Notes: generated by a model from the letters alone, not told the origin. A stretch of 64,000 nucleotides of DNA from Micromonospora sp. FIMYZ51 (GCF_038246755.1 NZ_CP134706.1:5332001-5396000), one strand, 5' to 3'; counted from the first letter of the stretch, positions 51,481 through 61,140 are shown. Made by a program: numbers and translations.

Positions 51481-52479
51481 ATGGAATTCCGACACCTTGG
51501 CCGTTCCGGCCTGATGGTCAGCGAGATCTCGTACGGCAACTGGATCACCCACGGCTCGCAGGTCGAGGAGGAGGCGGCGGTCAGCTGCGTCCGAGCCGCC
51601 CTGGACGCCGGCATCACCACCTTCGACACCGCAGACGTCTACGCCGGCACCCGGGCCGAGGATGTCCTCGGCCGGGCACTGGAGCAGGAGCGGCGCGAGG
51701 GCCTGGAGATCTTCACCAAGGTGTTCTGGCCCACCGGACCGGGACGCAACGACCGGGGTCTGTCCCGCAAGCACATCATGGAGTCGATCAACGGTTCGCT
51801 GCGCCGGTTGCGCACCGACTACGTGGACCTCTACCAGGCCCACCGGTACGACTACCACACGCCGCTGGAAGAGACGATGGAAGCCTTCGCCGACGTCGTA
51901 CGCTCCGGCAAGGCGCTCTACATCGGCGTCTCGGAGTGGAAGGCGTCGCAGATCCGCGAGGCCCACGCCCTGGCCCGGGAGCTGCGCATCCCGCTGGTCT
52001 CCAACCAGCCGCAGTACTCGATGCTGTGGCGGGTCATCGAGAGCGAGGTCGTACCCACAAGCGAGGAGCTTGGCGTCGGGCAGATCGTCTGGTCGCCGAT
52101 GGCGCAGGGCGTACTCACCGGCAAGTACCTGCCCGGCCAGCCGCCACCGGCCGGGTCCCGGGCCACCGACGAGAAGTCCGGTGCGGGTTTCATCGCCAAG
52201 TGGCTTACCGACGACGTGCTGACCCGGGTCCAGCAGCTCAAGCCGCTCGCCGACCAGGCCGGGCTGAGCATGGCCCAGCTCGCCATCGCCTGGGTGTTGC
52301 AGAACCCGAACGTCTCCTCGGCCATCATCGGGGCGACCCGTCCCGAGCAGGTGCAGGACAACGTCAAGGCGGCCGGTGTCAAGCTCGACGCCGAGCTGCT
52401 CAAGGCGATCGACGAGATCGTCGACCCGGTGACCGAGCGCGACCCGGCACGCACCGAGTCGCCCGCCGAGCGTCCCTGA
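51481..52479 (+). CDS. aldo/keto reductase (KCNAB-like subgroup)
   Basis: 332 aa NADPH-dependent oxidoreductase. FDTADVYAGTRAED holds the catalytic Asp/Tyr, TKVFWPTG the Lys, and YQAHRYDYHTP the His. VSNQPQYSM and IIGATRPEQVQDN are NADPH-binding blocks. It looks closest to the voltage-gated K+ channel beta-like group. Substrate unknown. Confidence 0.9.
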   Translation: MEFRHLGRSGLMVSEISYGNWITHGSQVEEEAAVSCVRAALDAGITTFDTADVYAGTRAEDVLGRALEQERREGLEIFTKVFWPTGPGRNDRGLSRKHIMESINGSLRRLRTDYVDLYQAHRYDYHTPLEETMEAFADVVRSGKALYIGVSEWKASQIREAHALARELRIPLVSNQPQYSMLWRVIESEVVPTSEELGVGQIVWSPMAQGVLTGKYLPGQPPPAGSRATDEKSGAGFIAKWLTDDVLTRVQQLKPLADQAGLSMAQLAIAWVLQNPNVSSAIIGATRPEQVQDNVKAAGVKLDAELLKAIDEIVDPVTERDPARTESPAERP

Positions 52480-52489
52480 CCCGGTCGGT

Positions 52490-52519
52490 CCGGCCGGCGT
52501 CCCGCTCGACGCCGGCCGG
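52490..52519. terminator. terminator between the reductase and protease genes
   Basis: CCGGCCGGCGTC (52490-52501) and GACGCCGGCCGG (52508-52519), perfect 12-bp stem with a 6-base loop. Confidence 0.8.
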
Positions 52520-52550
52520 GCCACCCGGCGACCCGCCCCGGCTCAGCCCG

Positions 52551-52610
52551 GCCAGAACCGGATCAGCCCTGCCAGAACCGGATCAGCCCTGCCAGAACCG
52601 GATCAGCTGA
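52551..52610 (-). repeat. 20-bp x3 tandem repeat spanning the site-2 protease stop codon
   Basis: Three contiguous copies of GCCAGAACCGGATCAG plus four bases (52551, 52571, 52591). The gene uses the TGA in the middle copy (52583-52585); the outer copy carries it again 20 bases downstream. Confidence 0.9.
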
Positions 52611-53374
52611 AGCCCGGTGGCGTAGAGCCACGGCGGCAGGCCGAGGGCGTTGCCGACCGCGAAGACCGCGTCGAAGAACCAGCCGCCGATCCGCGGGTTC
52701 CACAGCAACCCGAAGAGCAGGATGAAGCCGTACGGCGCGAAGAGGTCGTACATCCGCCGCCACTGCGGGTTCAACCACGGCTGGATCATGTTGCCGCCGT
52801 CCAGCCCCGGCACCGGCAGCAGGTTGAGCACGCTTGCGGTGAGCTGGAGGAAGGCGAGCAGGGCCACGGCGGCCCAGAACTCGACCGGCCCGCCGCCCGG
52901 CGCACCGAGCCGCAGCACCGCCACCAGCACCAGGGCGAACAGCACGTTTGTGGCCGGCCCGGCCAGGCTGACCAGGGTGTGCCGCAGCCGCCCCGGGATC
53001 GCGTGCCGGTCCACCCAGACCGCGCCGCCGGGCAGGCCGATGCCGCCGAGCAGCACCACCGCCACCGGTAGCGCGATGGAGAGCAGCGGGTGGCTGTACT
53101 TCAGCGGGTTGAGCGTCAGATAGCCGCGATGGGCCACGCTCCGGTCGCCGGCCCGGTACGCGACCACGGCGTGGGCGTACTCGTGCAGGCAGAGCGAGAC
53201 CAGCCAGCCGGAGACGACGAACCCGAAGACCGCGAGCCGGACGTTACCGATCCCGTGCCAGGTCAGCACGGCGCTGGTGACAAGCAACGCGACCAGGGCG
53301 AGAAAAACCGGGCTGGGCCGGAACGCCGCCCGGGGCACCCCGAGCACCAGGGGTTCGGCGTCCCGGGGGGTCAT
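52583..53374 (-). CDS. site-2-type membrane metalloprotease (M50)
   Basis: 263 aa with about six helices. LHEYAHAVVAYRAGDRS gives the HExxH zinc site in a membrane helix and NLLPVPGLDGGNM the distal Asp motif. YLTLNPLKYSHPLLSIALPV is typical of the short rhomboid-neighbour S2P group. It probably cleaves within membranes. ATG 53374 overlaps the stop of the next gene (ATGA). Confidence 0.87.
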   Translation of the reverse strand: MTPRDAEPLVLGVPRAAFRPSPVFLALVALLVTSAVLTWHGIGNVRLAVFGFVVSGWLVSLCLHEYAHAVVAYRAGDRSVAHRGYLTLNPLKYSHPLLSIALPVAVVLLGGIGLPGGAVWVDRHAIPGRLRHTLVSLAGPATNVLFALVLVAVLRLGAPGGGPVEFWAAVALLAFLQLTASVLNLLPVPGLDGGNMIQPWLNPQWRRMYDLFAPYGFILLFGLLWNPRIGGWFFDAVFAVGNALGLPPWLYATGLQLIRFWQG

Positions 53375-53574
53375 CACTCCGCCGCGGGCAGCAGGCTCAT
53401 CCGGTACTCCACCCGGTCGTCCTCGGCGAGCGTCACGGAGGTGACGCCGGATGCCGCGAGTTCCCGCCAGGTCTGGCCGATCCAGGACTCGGCGTCCGCC
53501 TGGCTGCCGAACGACTCGGTCGGCCCCTCGGCCGGCTCGCCGTTCGCGCCCTCGTACCGCCAGCTCCACGCCAT
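53374..53574 (-). CDS. small conserved hypothetical protein
   Basis: 66 aa: WSWRYEGANGEPAEGPTES, then SQADAESWIGQTWRELAASGVTSVTLAEDDRVEYRMSL. It looks like a compact alpha/beta protein; similar short proteins are common in actinobacteria, function unknown. GGGGAG lies 9 bases before the ATG. Translationally coupled to the protease. Confidence 0.75.
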   Translation of the reverse strand: MAWSWRYEGANGEPAEGPTESFGSQADAESWIGQTWRELAASGVTSVTLAEDDRVEYRMSLLPAAE

Positions 53575-53751
53575 GTGCGCGTCTCCCCTCGCCTTGCTGT
53601 CCATCGGACCGACCCCCGCCAGCGTAGTCGGCCACCCGGTCGGCGGCCGTACGGCGACCGACCGCTTCCGCAGTCGCCGCGAACCCGGCGACTGACCGCC
53701 GCCGGGCCGGGTATGTGTCGGTAGGAACCCGATGTGGCACAGGAGGCGAGG

Positions 53752-53958
53752 ATGACGACACCGATCCCGAAGATGGACACGGCGGAGCTGCGCGAGATCG
53801 CGGTGCGCGGCGGCATCGAGGGTGCCCGGGACATGGACCGGGACGCGCTGCTCGACGCCCTCCAGGCCCGCCCCGGCGAGGGCTTCTGGCAGGAGGACCC
53901 GAAGCCGGCGGACGTCAACCCCAACGACTACATGTACCAGCCCCCCGACGGTCGTTGA
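53752..53958 (+). CDS. small protein with SAP/Rho-N-like helix pair
   Basis: 68 aa. MDTAELREIAVRGGIEGARDMDRDALLDAL is the helix-extended-helix of the Rho N-terminal/SAP type, which may bind nucleic acid; the tail FWQEDPKPADVNPNDYMYQPPDGR is acidic. ATG 53752 follows AGGAGGCGAGG. Divergent from the 66-aa gene. Confidence 0.75.
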   Translation: MTTPIPKMDTAELREIAVRGGIEGARDMDRDALLDALQARPGEGFWQEDPKPADVNPNDYMYQPPDGR

Positions 53959-54021
53959 GCGGTGCCGGGACGGCGGGGGCGTCGCGGCGTACCTGCGCTG
54001 CCCCGGGCACCCGGCTGGCCG

Positions 54022-54027
54022 TAAGGT
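54022..54027 (+). promoter_or_regulatory. -10 box (TAAGGT) of the leaderless cobU-cobT fusion gene
   Basis: TAAGGT ends 6 bases before ATG 54034. Confidence 0.5.
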
Positions 54028-54033
54028 ACGGGC

Positions 54034-56076
54034 ATGTCCGTTGACGGGTGGAACCGGATCCTGGTGCTGGGCGGCATCCGCTCCGGCAAGTCGGAGTTCG
54101 CCGAGTCCCTGGTCGCCGACGCGGCCTCGGTCCGGTACGTGGCCACCGCGCCCGGCGCGGGCGACGACGACGCGGAGTGGCTGGCCCGGATCGCCGCGCA
54201 CCGCGCCCGCCGGCCCGCCGCCTGGAGCACCGAGGAGACCGCCGCCGAGCCGCGTCAGCTCGCCGACGTGATCGCCGCCGCCCGGCCGGACGAGACGCTG
54301 CTCGTCGACGATCTCGGCGGCTGGGTGACCGTGCTGCTCGACCCGGCGCACCAGCCGGCCGACGACACCGCCACGATCGACGAGCTGGCCACCGCCGTCC
54401 GGGCCTGCGCGGCCCGGTTGGTGCTGGTCAGCCCCGAGGTCGGGCTCTCCCTGGTGCCGACCACGCCGCTGGGTCGGGCGTTCACCGACGCGCTCGGCGC
54501 GGTCAACCGGGCCGTGGCGGACGCCTGCGACGCGGTGGTCCTGGTGGTCGCCGGCCAGCCGTGCCGGCTGAAGCCGGCCGAGCCCGCGCCCGCCGCCCCG
54601 ACTCCGCTGCCGAGCACTCCGGTTCCGCTCGCGGCCGGCCAGCCCGGCGCCACGGTGCCCGCCCAGGGCGGTCCCACCGACCGGCAACCCGGGCAGCGCG
54701 GTCCGACCGACGCCGGCGGCCCCCTGCCGGCCTCGCCGCCGGTGACCACGCCGGAGCTGCCCGCCCCGACCGGTACCGCCCACGACGGCGGGGCCACCGG
54801 TCGGACGACGCCCGCCGTCGACCTGCCGACAGCCGCCACCGGGCTGGTCATCCAGCCCGGCATGGAGCTACCCATGCCGGACGAGTACGCCGGACCGCAG
54901 GCCGTGCAGCGACTGGCCACCCTGGACGTACCGGGCACCGGGCTCGGCGTACTGGAGCAGGTCGTCTCGTTCGCCGCCGCCACCCAGGGCACCTCGACCC
55001 CGGCCGCCTGGCGGTCGGTACGCGTACTGCTGCTGCACGGCGACCACGCCGGTGGTGTCGCCGCCGGCAGCCGGCCCGGCGAGTCGGCCCGGCGGGCCCG
55101 CCAGGCCGGGGCGGGCCAGGGCGTGCTCGCCCGGTTGGCCGCCGAGAGCGGAGCCAGCCTCCAGGTGATCGACGCACCGACCGCCGCGGCCATCGAGGAC
55201 GGTCCCGCGCTCACCGCCGAACAGGTCGACGCGGCCCTGCGCTACGGCTGGCGGCTGGCCGAGGAGGCCGCGGACGACGGCGTACAGCTGCTGGTCCTGG
55301 CCGCGTGCGGCGCCGGCACCGACGCCGCGGCGGCGGCCGTGCTGGCCGCGACCGCCGGGGCCGAGCCGGCTGCGGTGCTCGCCCGGGTGGTCACCGAGCA
55401 CGGCGAGATCGACGACGTGGCCTGGATGGCCCGCTGCGCGGCGGTCCGGGACGCGCTGCACCGCGCCCGCCGCTCCTCCCGCGCCGCCAAGGAGGTGCTG
55501 GCCCAGCTCGGTGGTGGGGACATCGCCGTCGCCACCGGCATCCTGCTCGGCGCGACCGCACGCCGGACGCCGGTGCTGCTGGACGGGCCGGTCGGCGTGT
55601 CGGCCGGGCTGGTCAGCCGGGACCTGGCCGGGCAGAGCCGGCACTGGTGCCTGCTGGCCGACCACGGCGGCCACCCCGCCGTCCAACTGGCCGCCGACGT
55701 GCTCGGCCTGACTCCGCTGACGGAGCTGCGGCTCGACCTCGGCGAGGGGGCGAACGCGCTCACCGTGTTGCCGCTGCTGCGCTCGGTGCTGGCGTTGGCC
55801 GCCGCGCTGCCCGCCCGCCCGGACCGCACCGCCGCCGGCCCGGACGAGCACACCGCCGCCTCGGCCGAACACACCACTGGCCCGCACGAACGCCCGGACG
55901 AACACACCACGGGGTCGGAGCACAGCACCGCCGGGCCGGACGAGAACGGCACCGGGCCGGACGAGTCCGTCGAGGAAGCCGAGCCCGACTTCCGCGAGCC
56001 CGAGCCCGAGGGGCCGGGACCGACAACCACCCAACCGGCCCGGTCGGCGGATCCGACCGGCTCGCGTGCCGGCTGA
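54034..56076 (+). CDS. fused adenosylcobinamide kinase/guanylyltransferase (CobU) and nicotinate-nucleotide-DMB phosphoribosyltransferase (CobT)
   Basis: 680 aa. Residues 8-182 form CobU: P-loop GGIRSGKSEFAE (13-24), then LLVDDLGGWVT. A Pro/Thr-rich linker (about 185-275) joins a CobT domain (about 275-590) with VLLLHGDHAGGV, LLGATARRTPVLLDGPVG and the catalytic-Glu site LDLGEGANAL (Glu571). The final ~90 residues are an acidic tail with degenerate PDEHT/EHTT units. It runs two steps of the nucleotide-loop pathway in one chain, and the following gene cobS does the last step. Its start is leaderless. Confidence 0.92.
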   Translation: MSVDGWNRILVLGGIRSGKSEFAESLVADAASVRYVATAPGAGDDDAEWLARIAAHRARRPAAWSTEETAAEPRQLADVIAAARPDETLLVDDLGGWVTVLLDPAHQPADDTATIDELATAVRACAARLVLVSPEVGLSLVPTTPLGRAFTDALGAVNRAVADACDAVVLVVAGQPCRLKPAEPAPAAPTPLPSTPVPLAAGQPGATVPAQGGPTDRQPGQRGPTDAGGPLPASPPVTTPELPAPTGTAHDGGATGRTTPAVDLPTAATGLVIQPGMELPMPDEYAGPQAVQRLATLDVPGTGLGVLEQVVSFAAATQGTSTPAAWRSVRVLLLHGDHAGGVAAGSRPGESARRARQAGAGQGVLARLAAESGASLQVIDAPTAAAIEDGPALTAEQVDAALRYGWRLAEEAADDGVQLLVLAACGAGTDAAAAAVLAATAGAEPAAVLARVVTEHGEIDDVAWMARCAAVRDALHRARRSSRAAKEVLAQLGGGDIAVATGILLGATARRTPVLLDGPVGVSAGLVSRDLAGQSRHWCLLADHGGHPAVQLAADVLGLTPLTELRLDLGEGANALTVLPLLRSVLALAAALPARPDRTAAGPDEHTAASAEHTTGPHERPDEHTTGSEHSTAGPDENGTGPDESVEEAEPDFREPEPEGPGPTTTQPARSADPTGSRAG

Positions 56077-56839
56077 GCCCCGCCTCGCCGCCGGGGCGCG
56101 GCTCGCCCTGACCACCTTCACGGTGGCCCCGGTACGGGCCGGTCGGATCGACCGGGCCACCGCCGGTACCGCGATGGCGCTCGCCCCGGTGGTGGGTGCG
56201 CTGCTCGGGTTGCCGTTGGCCGGGGTGCTGCTGCTGCTCGACACCTTCAGCACGTCACTCGTCGCCGCCGGGGTGACCGTCGCGCTGGGCGCCCTGCTCA
56301 CCCGGGGACTGCACCTCGACGGGCTGGCCGACACCGTGGACGCGCTCGGCTCGTACCGGCGCGGCCCGGCCGCGTTGGAGATCATGAAGCGGCCGGACGT
56401 CGGGCCGTTCGGCGTGGTCGCCCTGGTGCTCGTGCTGCTGGTGCAGGCCGCGGCGCTGGCCGAGCTGGCCGGCCGGTCCCGGCCGGCGGCACTCGCCGCG
56501 GTCGTGACGGCCGCCGCGGCCGGCCGGCTCGGGGTCACGCTGGCCTGCCGGCGGGGCGTACCGCCGGCCCGACCGGAGGGGCTCGGTGCGCTTGTCGCCG
56601 GCACCGTCGGGCCGGTCGCGCTGGCCGCCGGCACGATCTCCGTGCTGCTGCTGGCGGTCGCGGCGGTGCCGGGCCGCCCGTGGCAGGGACCGCTGGCCGT
56701 GCTGATCGCGCTCGCCGTCGCGGCCGGCCTGCTACGACATGCGGTACGCCGATTCGGCGGGATCACCGGTGACCTGCTCGGTGCCACCGTCGAGGTGGTC
56801 ACCACGCTCGTCTACCTGGGTCTGGTGCTGTCCGGCTGA
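56066..56839 (+). CDS. cobS: adenosylcobinamide-GDP ribazoletransferase
   Basis: 257 aa integral membrane protein with about six helices. HLDGLADTVDALGSYRRG is the family motif with the metal Asp. Joins GDP-cobinamide and alpha-ribazole to give cobalamin. GTG 56066 overlaps the fusion gene end by 11 bases, so the two are coupled. Confidence 0.92.
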   Translation: MPAEPRLAAGARLALTTFTVAPVRAGRIDRATAGTAMALAPVVGALLGLPLAGVLLLLDTFSTSLVAAGVTVALGALLTRGLHLDGLADTVDALGSYRRGPAALEIMKRPDVGPFGVVALVLVLLVQAAALAELAGRSRPAALAAVVTAAAAGRLGVTLACRRGVPPARPEGLGALVAGTVGPVALAAGTISVLLLAVAAVPGRPWQGPLAVLIALAVAAGLLRHAVRRFGGITGDLLGATVEVVTTLVYLGLVLSG

Positions 56840-56859
56840 GCCGGGCGGCCGGTGGCGGG

Positions 56860-56865
56860 TAGCGT
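56860..56865 (+). promoter_or_regulatory. candidate -10 box (TAGCGT) for the DUF2314-like gene
   Basis: TAGCGT 40 bases before ATG 56906, leaving a leader with an AGGGGAAG ribosome site. Confidence 0.35.
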
Positions 56866-56905
56866 TCTCCCACGACAGCACCGCCCGCGGCACCCAGGGG
56901 AAGAC

Positions 56906-58192
56906 ATGCTCATCACCGACGACTTCCTGCCCGTCCCGGTCCCGGAGTCGCTCAGCGCGACCTACCTGGTGCCGACCGCGGGACTGCCGGCGGTCAGCGC
57001 CCGGACGGCGGTACGCGGCCTGACCGGCCGGCTGGCCGAGCCGGTGCACGGGTTGGCCCGGCAGATGCTGGACAGTCCGCTGATGAGCGTCGACGTCCGC
57101 CCGATCGGCGAGTTTCCCGAGCTGCCGCCCGACCTGCTCACCGCGTTCGGGGCCAGCGAGGCGCAGCTGGACCGGCTGGCCGCCGCCAGCCACCTGGTGG
57201 TGGTGCAGGCCGAGTACCGGCCGGGCTGGCCCCCGGCGCACGAGTGGGCGGCCCGGGCGGTGGCCGCCGCGATCGCCGAGGCGGTCGGCGGTGACGTGGT
57301 CGACGTCTTCGGGTTGCAGTTCCTGGACCCGGGTGCGGCGCTGCGCTCGCTGCCCGACGCGCAGGGCCGGGTCCGGCTCGTCGACTGGATCCTGGTGCCG
57401 TACTCCTCGGACGCCGACGGCCTCTGGTTCACCACAAAGGGGCTGCGCCGCTTCGGTCTGCTGGAGTTGCAGACCCAGGGCGTGCCGGACCACCTCACCC
57501 GGGCCTGGGGCGCGGTGATGACCGGCGCCGCCCGGCGGCTGCTGCGGGACTGGACCGACGGGCTGGCCGGCGACGAGGTACCGGCCTTCGTGCAGTTGCC
57601 GGTGCTGGCCACGGTGACCGGCCACGACATCGCGGTGGCGTACGGCAATCCGGAGCAGCACGGCGCGACCCCGCCGGTGCTGCTGCGGCTGGAGTTGGAC
57701 CCGGCCACCGACCCGGAGGCCGACTCGTTCCTCAGCCTGCGCCCGCCGGCCGGGCATCCCGGCCCGGCCGGGCGCTACTTCGCCGCCGCCTGCGCCACCC
57801 TGTTCGCCGGGATCCAGCCCGACGTGCGCTACGCCCGCTCCGGTGACGCGATGAGCCGGGCCATCGCCACCGCCCGGGCCGGGCTCGGCGACATCCGCGC
57901 CCGGTTCCGCGCCGGGCAGCTGCCGCCGGAGACCCAGCTGGTGGTCAAGTACGGGTTGCCCGGTGACGACGGCCCCGAGTACGTCTGGGCCGGGGTGACC
58001 TCCTGGGACACCCCGGAGCGGATCGTCGCGGTAAGCGCCAGCGACGCCAACACCGACCCCACCGTACGGATCGGCTCACCCGTCGTGGTGGCGGCCAGCG
58101 ACGTGGTCGACTGGGCCGTTCTCGACGCCAGCGGCGTGATTGAGGGCGGTTGGACCCAGGCCGTCCTCGACGCCGGCAACCCGCTTACCTGA
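56906..58192 (+). CDS. hypothetical protein with C-terminal DUF2314-like domain
   Basis: 428 aa. The first ~330 residues are unassigned ([35 protein letters not shown] resembles a ligand-binding alpha/beta domain; a second region [22 protein letters not shown]). Residues ~350-425 fit the DUF2314 pattern: [24 protein letters not shown], then [21 protein letters not shown] 56906 has AGGGGAAG 4 bases before. It ends in an 8-base convergent overlap with gcvT. Confidence 0.75.
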   Translation: MLITDDFLPVPVPESLSATYLVPTAGLPAVSARTAVRGLTGRLAEPVHGLARQMLDSPLMSVDVRPIGEFPELPPDLLTAFGASEAQLDRLAAASHLVVVQAEYRPGWPPAHEWAARAVAAAIAEAVGGDVVDVFGLQFLDPGAALRSLPDAQGRVRLVDWILVPYSSDADGLWFTTKGLRRFGLLELQTQGVPDHLTRAWGAVMTGAARRLLRDWTDGLAGDEVPAFVQLPVLATVTGHDIAVAYGNPEQHGATPPVLLRLELDPATDPEADSFLSLRPPAGHPGPAGRYFAAACATLFAGIQPDVRYARSGDAMSRAIATARAGLGDIRARFRAGQLPPETQLVVKYGLPGDDGPEYVWAGVTSWDTPERIVAVSASDANTDPTVRIGSPVVVAASDVVDWAVLDASGVIEGGWTQAVLDAGNPLT

Positions 58193-59309
58193 CGGAGGGG
58201 TGGACGAAGGGCGGGCGGGTCAGCCGGGCGGGGGTGCGGCGGTCGCGGATGTCGATGTGCAGCTCGGTGCCGTCGGGCCGGGCCGGCGTGGTGTCGATCA
58301 ACGCGAGGGCGATGCCCTGTTTCCTCGTCGGGCTGAACGTGCCGCTGGTGACCCGGCCGACCTGGGTGTCGCCGTGGTACACGGCCATCCCAGGGCGCGG
58401 GATGCCCCGGCCGACCACCTCAAGGCCGCGCAGCGTACGCGCCGGGCCGGCGGCCTTCTCCGCGAGCAGCGCGTCCCGGCCCCAGAACGCCGGCTTGTCC
58501 CAGCCCACCGCCCAGCCCGCGCGGGCCTGCACCGGGCTGATCTCGGGCGACAGGTCCTGCCCGTGCAGCGGGTAACCCATCTCGGTGCGCAGCGTGTCCC
58601 GGGCGGCCAGCCCGCAGGCCCGGGGCGCCGGCTCGGCGGCGAACAGCGCGTCCCAGACCCGGACCGCGTCGCTGGCGGGAACCACCAGCTCGTAGCCCAG
58701 TTCCCCGGTGTAACCGGTGCGGCAGACGGTCAGCTCGACGCCGTCCAGGCTGGCCGGCGAGAAGCTCATGTATCCGTGTCCGGTGGGCAGGCCCAGCGCG
58801 CCCAGCAGCTCCGCCGAGCGTGGCCCCTGCACGGCGAGTACGGCGTACGCCTCGTGCTCGTCGGTGACCGTGACCCCGGCCGGCGCGGCGGCGCGCAGCC
58901 GACGCACCACCTCGGCGGTGTTCGCGGCGTTCGGGATGAGGAAGACGTGGTCGTCGGCGTAGCGGTAGGCGATCAGGTCGTCCACCACCCCGCCGGTGGC
59001 GTCGTCGCAGCAGAGGGTGTACTGCGCCTGCCCCGGCCCGATCCGGTCCAGGTCGTTGCTCAGGCAGGCGTTGACGAACGACACCGCCGCCGGGCCGGTC
59101 ACCCGCACCTTGCCCAGGTGCGACACGTCGAACACGCCGACGTCGGTGCGGACCGCGGTGTGTTCCCGCAGCACTCCCCCGCCGGCGTACTCAAGCGGCA
59201 TCTCCCAGCCGCCGAACGGGGCGAGTTTGGCGCCGAGTGCGGTGTGCCGCTGGCGCAGCGGAGAACGGCGCAGCCGGGTCGCGGCAGCGTCGGTGGTCAC
59301 GTCCGTCAT
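58185..59309 (-). CDS. gcvT: glycine cleavage system aminomethyltransferase (T protein)
   Basis: 374 aa. [42 protein letters not shown], and [17 protein letters not shown] are the tetrahydrofolate-binding GcvT blocks; the C-terminal [21 protein letters not shown] fits. It releases ammonia from the H-protein-bound aminomethyl group and gives methylene-THF. ATG 59309 has a -10 box (TAAGTT) ending 7 bases upstream. Equivalent to Rv2211c. Confidence 0.94.
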   Translation of the reverse strand: MTDVTTDAAATRLRRSPLRQRHTALGAKLAPFGGWEMPLEYAGGGVLREHTAVRTDVGVFDVSHLGKVRVTGPAAVSFVNACLSNDLDRIGPGQAQYTLCCDDATGGVVDDLIAYRYADDHVFLIPNAANTAEVVRRLRAAAPAGVTVTDEHEAYAVLAVQGPRSAELLGALGLPTGHGYMSFSPASLDGVELTVCRTGYTGELGYELVVPASDAVRVWDALFAAEPAPRACGLAARDTLRTEMGYPLHGQDLSPEISPVQARAGWAVGWDKPAFWGRDALLAEKAAGPARTLRGLEVVGRGIPRPGMAVYHGDTQVGRVTSGTFSPTRKQGIALALIDTTPARPDGTELHIDIRDRRTPARLTRPPFVHPSVR

Positions 59310-59316
59310 GGGTGGC

Positions 59317-59322
59317 AACTTA
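59317..59322 (-). promoter_or_regulatory. -10 box (TAAGTT) of the leaderless gcvT gene
   Basis: On the minus strand TAAGTT ends 7 bases before ATG 59309. Confidence 0.4.
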
Positions 59323-59357
59323 CCGGGACCCGCAGGGCTGGTTAGCATCGGCGGGAC

Positions 59358-59415
59358 CCCGCCGGCGTCGTCGGCGGGAGACCATACTCTCCGGCGGGTA
59401 CGGCCCGCTGGAGAG
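59358..59415 (+). promoter_or_regulatory. two-hairpin leader of the aminopeptidase gene
   Basis: Stem 1 CCCGCCG / CGGCGGG (59358-59364 with 59372-59378) and stem 2 CTCTCCGGCGGG / CCCGCTGGAGAG (59387-59398 with 59404-59415, one mismatch), behind a candidate -10 TAGCAT at 59343. The leader is about 115 bases long if this promoter is used. Confidence 0.5.
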
Positions 59416-59470
59416 ATCCACCGCCGGTACGCCACCCGCGACCGGCCCGGCCCGCCCGGGAGCAGCCTCC

Positions 59471-61042
59471 GTGACATCGTCCAGCACCACCCTGAGCCTG
59501 GTCGACACCGACCCCGCCGAACTCGCCGTCGACGCGATCGTGATCGGCGTGCACAGCACGACCGGCGAGCAGGACGCCACCAGCGGCCTCGCCGGCACCC
59601 TGCTGCTCGCCACCGGCGCCGAGAGCATCGCCGCCGCCTTCGACGGCAAGCTGACCGAGACGCTGGCGCTGCTCGGCGCGACCGGCCGGCCGGGCGAGGT
59701 GATCAAGTTGGCGACCCTGGGCACGGTGACCGCACCGGTGATCGCCGCCGTCGGTCTGGGCGCGGAACCCAGCGGTGCGGCACCGGAGCCGGAGACCCTA
59801 CGGCGGGCCGCGGGGGCCGCCGTGCGGGCTCTGGCCGGGGCGCCCCGGGTCGCGCTCACGCTGCCGCTGCCCGACGACGCCGACGTCACCGCCGCCGTGC
59901 GGGCGGTCGCCGAGGGGGCGTTGCTCGGTGGCTACCGCTTCGCCGGGTACAAGACCCGGCCCCAGCCGAGCCGGCGCGAGCCGGTGGCCGAGGTGCTGGT
60001 GGCCGTGCCGGACGCCACCGACGCGGGGGTGCAGGCCGAGGTGTCCCGGGCTCAGACCGTGGCGGCCGCGGTGCGGCGCACCCGGGACTGGGTAAACATC
60101 GCCCCGAACGACCTGCGTCCGCCGGCCTTCGCCGATTCGGTCGCCGAGGCGGCGCGGGCCGCCGGGCTCGGCGTCGAGGTGCTCGACGAGGTCGCGCTCC
60201 GCGCGGGCGGCTACGGCGGGATCATCGCCGTCGGGCAGGGGTCGGAGGCCCCGCCGCGCCTGGTGAAGCTGACCTGGACGCCCGAGGGCGGCGGCACCGG
60301 CAAGCGGGTGGCGCTGGTCGGCAAGGGCATCACCTTCGACACCGGCGGTGTCTCGATCAAGCCGGCGCAGGGCATGTGGGAGATGAAGTCCGACATGGCC
60401 GGGGCGGCGGCGGTGGCCGCCACCATGCTGGCCGTGGCCGAACTGAAGCCGCCGGTGGCGGTGACCGCGTACGTGCCGATGGCGGAGAACATGCCCTCGG
60501 GTGCCGCGTACCGGCCGGGCGACGTGATCACCATGTACAACGGCAAGAAGGTCGAGGTGCTCAACACCGATGCCGAGGGCCGGATGATCCTCGCCGACGC
60601 GATCGCCCGCGCCTGCGAGGACGGCTGCGACTACCTCTTCGAGACCTCCACCCTCACCGGCGGTCAGGTGGTCGCCCTCGGCAAGCGGATCTCCGGCGTG
60701 ATGGGCAGCACCGAGCTGTGCGAGCGGGTCCACACCGCCGGCGACGCGGTGGGCGAGCCGGCCTGGCCGATGCCGCTGCCGGACGACGTGCGCAAGGGCA
60801 TGGACTCCGAGGTCGCCGACATCTCCCAGGTCAACGCCGGGATGGACCGGGCCGGTCACATGCTCCAGGGCGGGGTCTTCCTACGCGAATTCGTCACCGA
60901 CGAGGTCGCCTGGGCGCACATCGACATCGCCGGCCCGTCGTACCACTCGGGCGAGCCGACCGGCTACTGGACCAAGGGCGGCACCGGCGTACCGGTCCGC
61001 ACCCTGCTGCACCTGATCGACGACATCGCCACCAACGGCTGA
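59471..61042 (+). CDS. pepA: leucyl aminopeptidase (M17)
   Basis: 523 aa. Two-metal active site: [29 protein letters not shown], and the family signature [13 protein letters not shown]. The N-terminal domain is the usual macro-like regulatory domain. It removes N-terminal residues from peptides in the cytoplasm. GTG 59471 follows GGGAG; the frame stays open upstream across gcvT. Equivalent to Rv2213. Confidence 0.94.
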   Translation: MTSSSTTLSLVDTDPAELAVDAIVIGVHSTTGEQDATSGLAGTLLLATGAESIAAAFDGKLTETLALLGATGRPGEVIKLATLGTVTAPVIAAVGLGAEPSGAAPEPETLRRAAGAAVRALAGAPRVALTLPLPDDADVTAAVRAVAEGALLGGYRFAGYKTRPQPSRREPVAEVLVAVPDATDAGVQAEVSRAQTVAAAVRRTRDWVNIAPNDLRPPAFADSVAEAARAAGLGVEVLDEVALRAGGYGGIIAVGQGSEAPPRLVKLTWTPEGGGTGKRVALVGKGITFDTGGVSIKPAQGMWEMKSDMAGAAAVAATMLAVAELKPPVAVTAYVPMAENMPSGAAYRPGDVITMYNGKKVEVLNTDAEGRMILADAIARACEDGCDYLFETSTLTGGQVVALGKRISGVMGSTELCERVHTAGDAVGEPAWPMPLPDDVRKGMDSEVADISQVNAGMDRAGHMLQGGVFLREFVTDEVAWAHIDIAGPSYHSGEPTGYWTKGGTGVPVRTLLHLIDDIATNG

Positions 61043-61043
61043 G

Positions 61044-61102
61044 GTGCAAGGAAGGGCCCCTTGTTAACGCCTGGTGCATAGCAGGGGGCCCCTTTTAACA
61101 CC
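61044..61102 (+). repeat. 59-bp stem-forming repeat, copy C
   Basis: Starts GTGCAAGGAAGGG, one base after the pepA stop, and ends TTAACACC. Closest to the apparent consensus; halves AAGGGCCCCTTGTTAACGCC and GGGGGCCCCTTTTAACACC are separated by about 11 bases. Convergent genes lie on both sides. Confidence 0.88.
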
Positions 61103-61140
61103 TCGGCCAAGGTGGCGCGCAACGCCGAGGCCGGCGGCGC

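Noticed and set aside
54048..56111. 687-residue plus-strand frame overlapping the CobU-CobT gene
   Set aside because: Arg-rich shadow in another frame, no CobU or CobT motifs.
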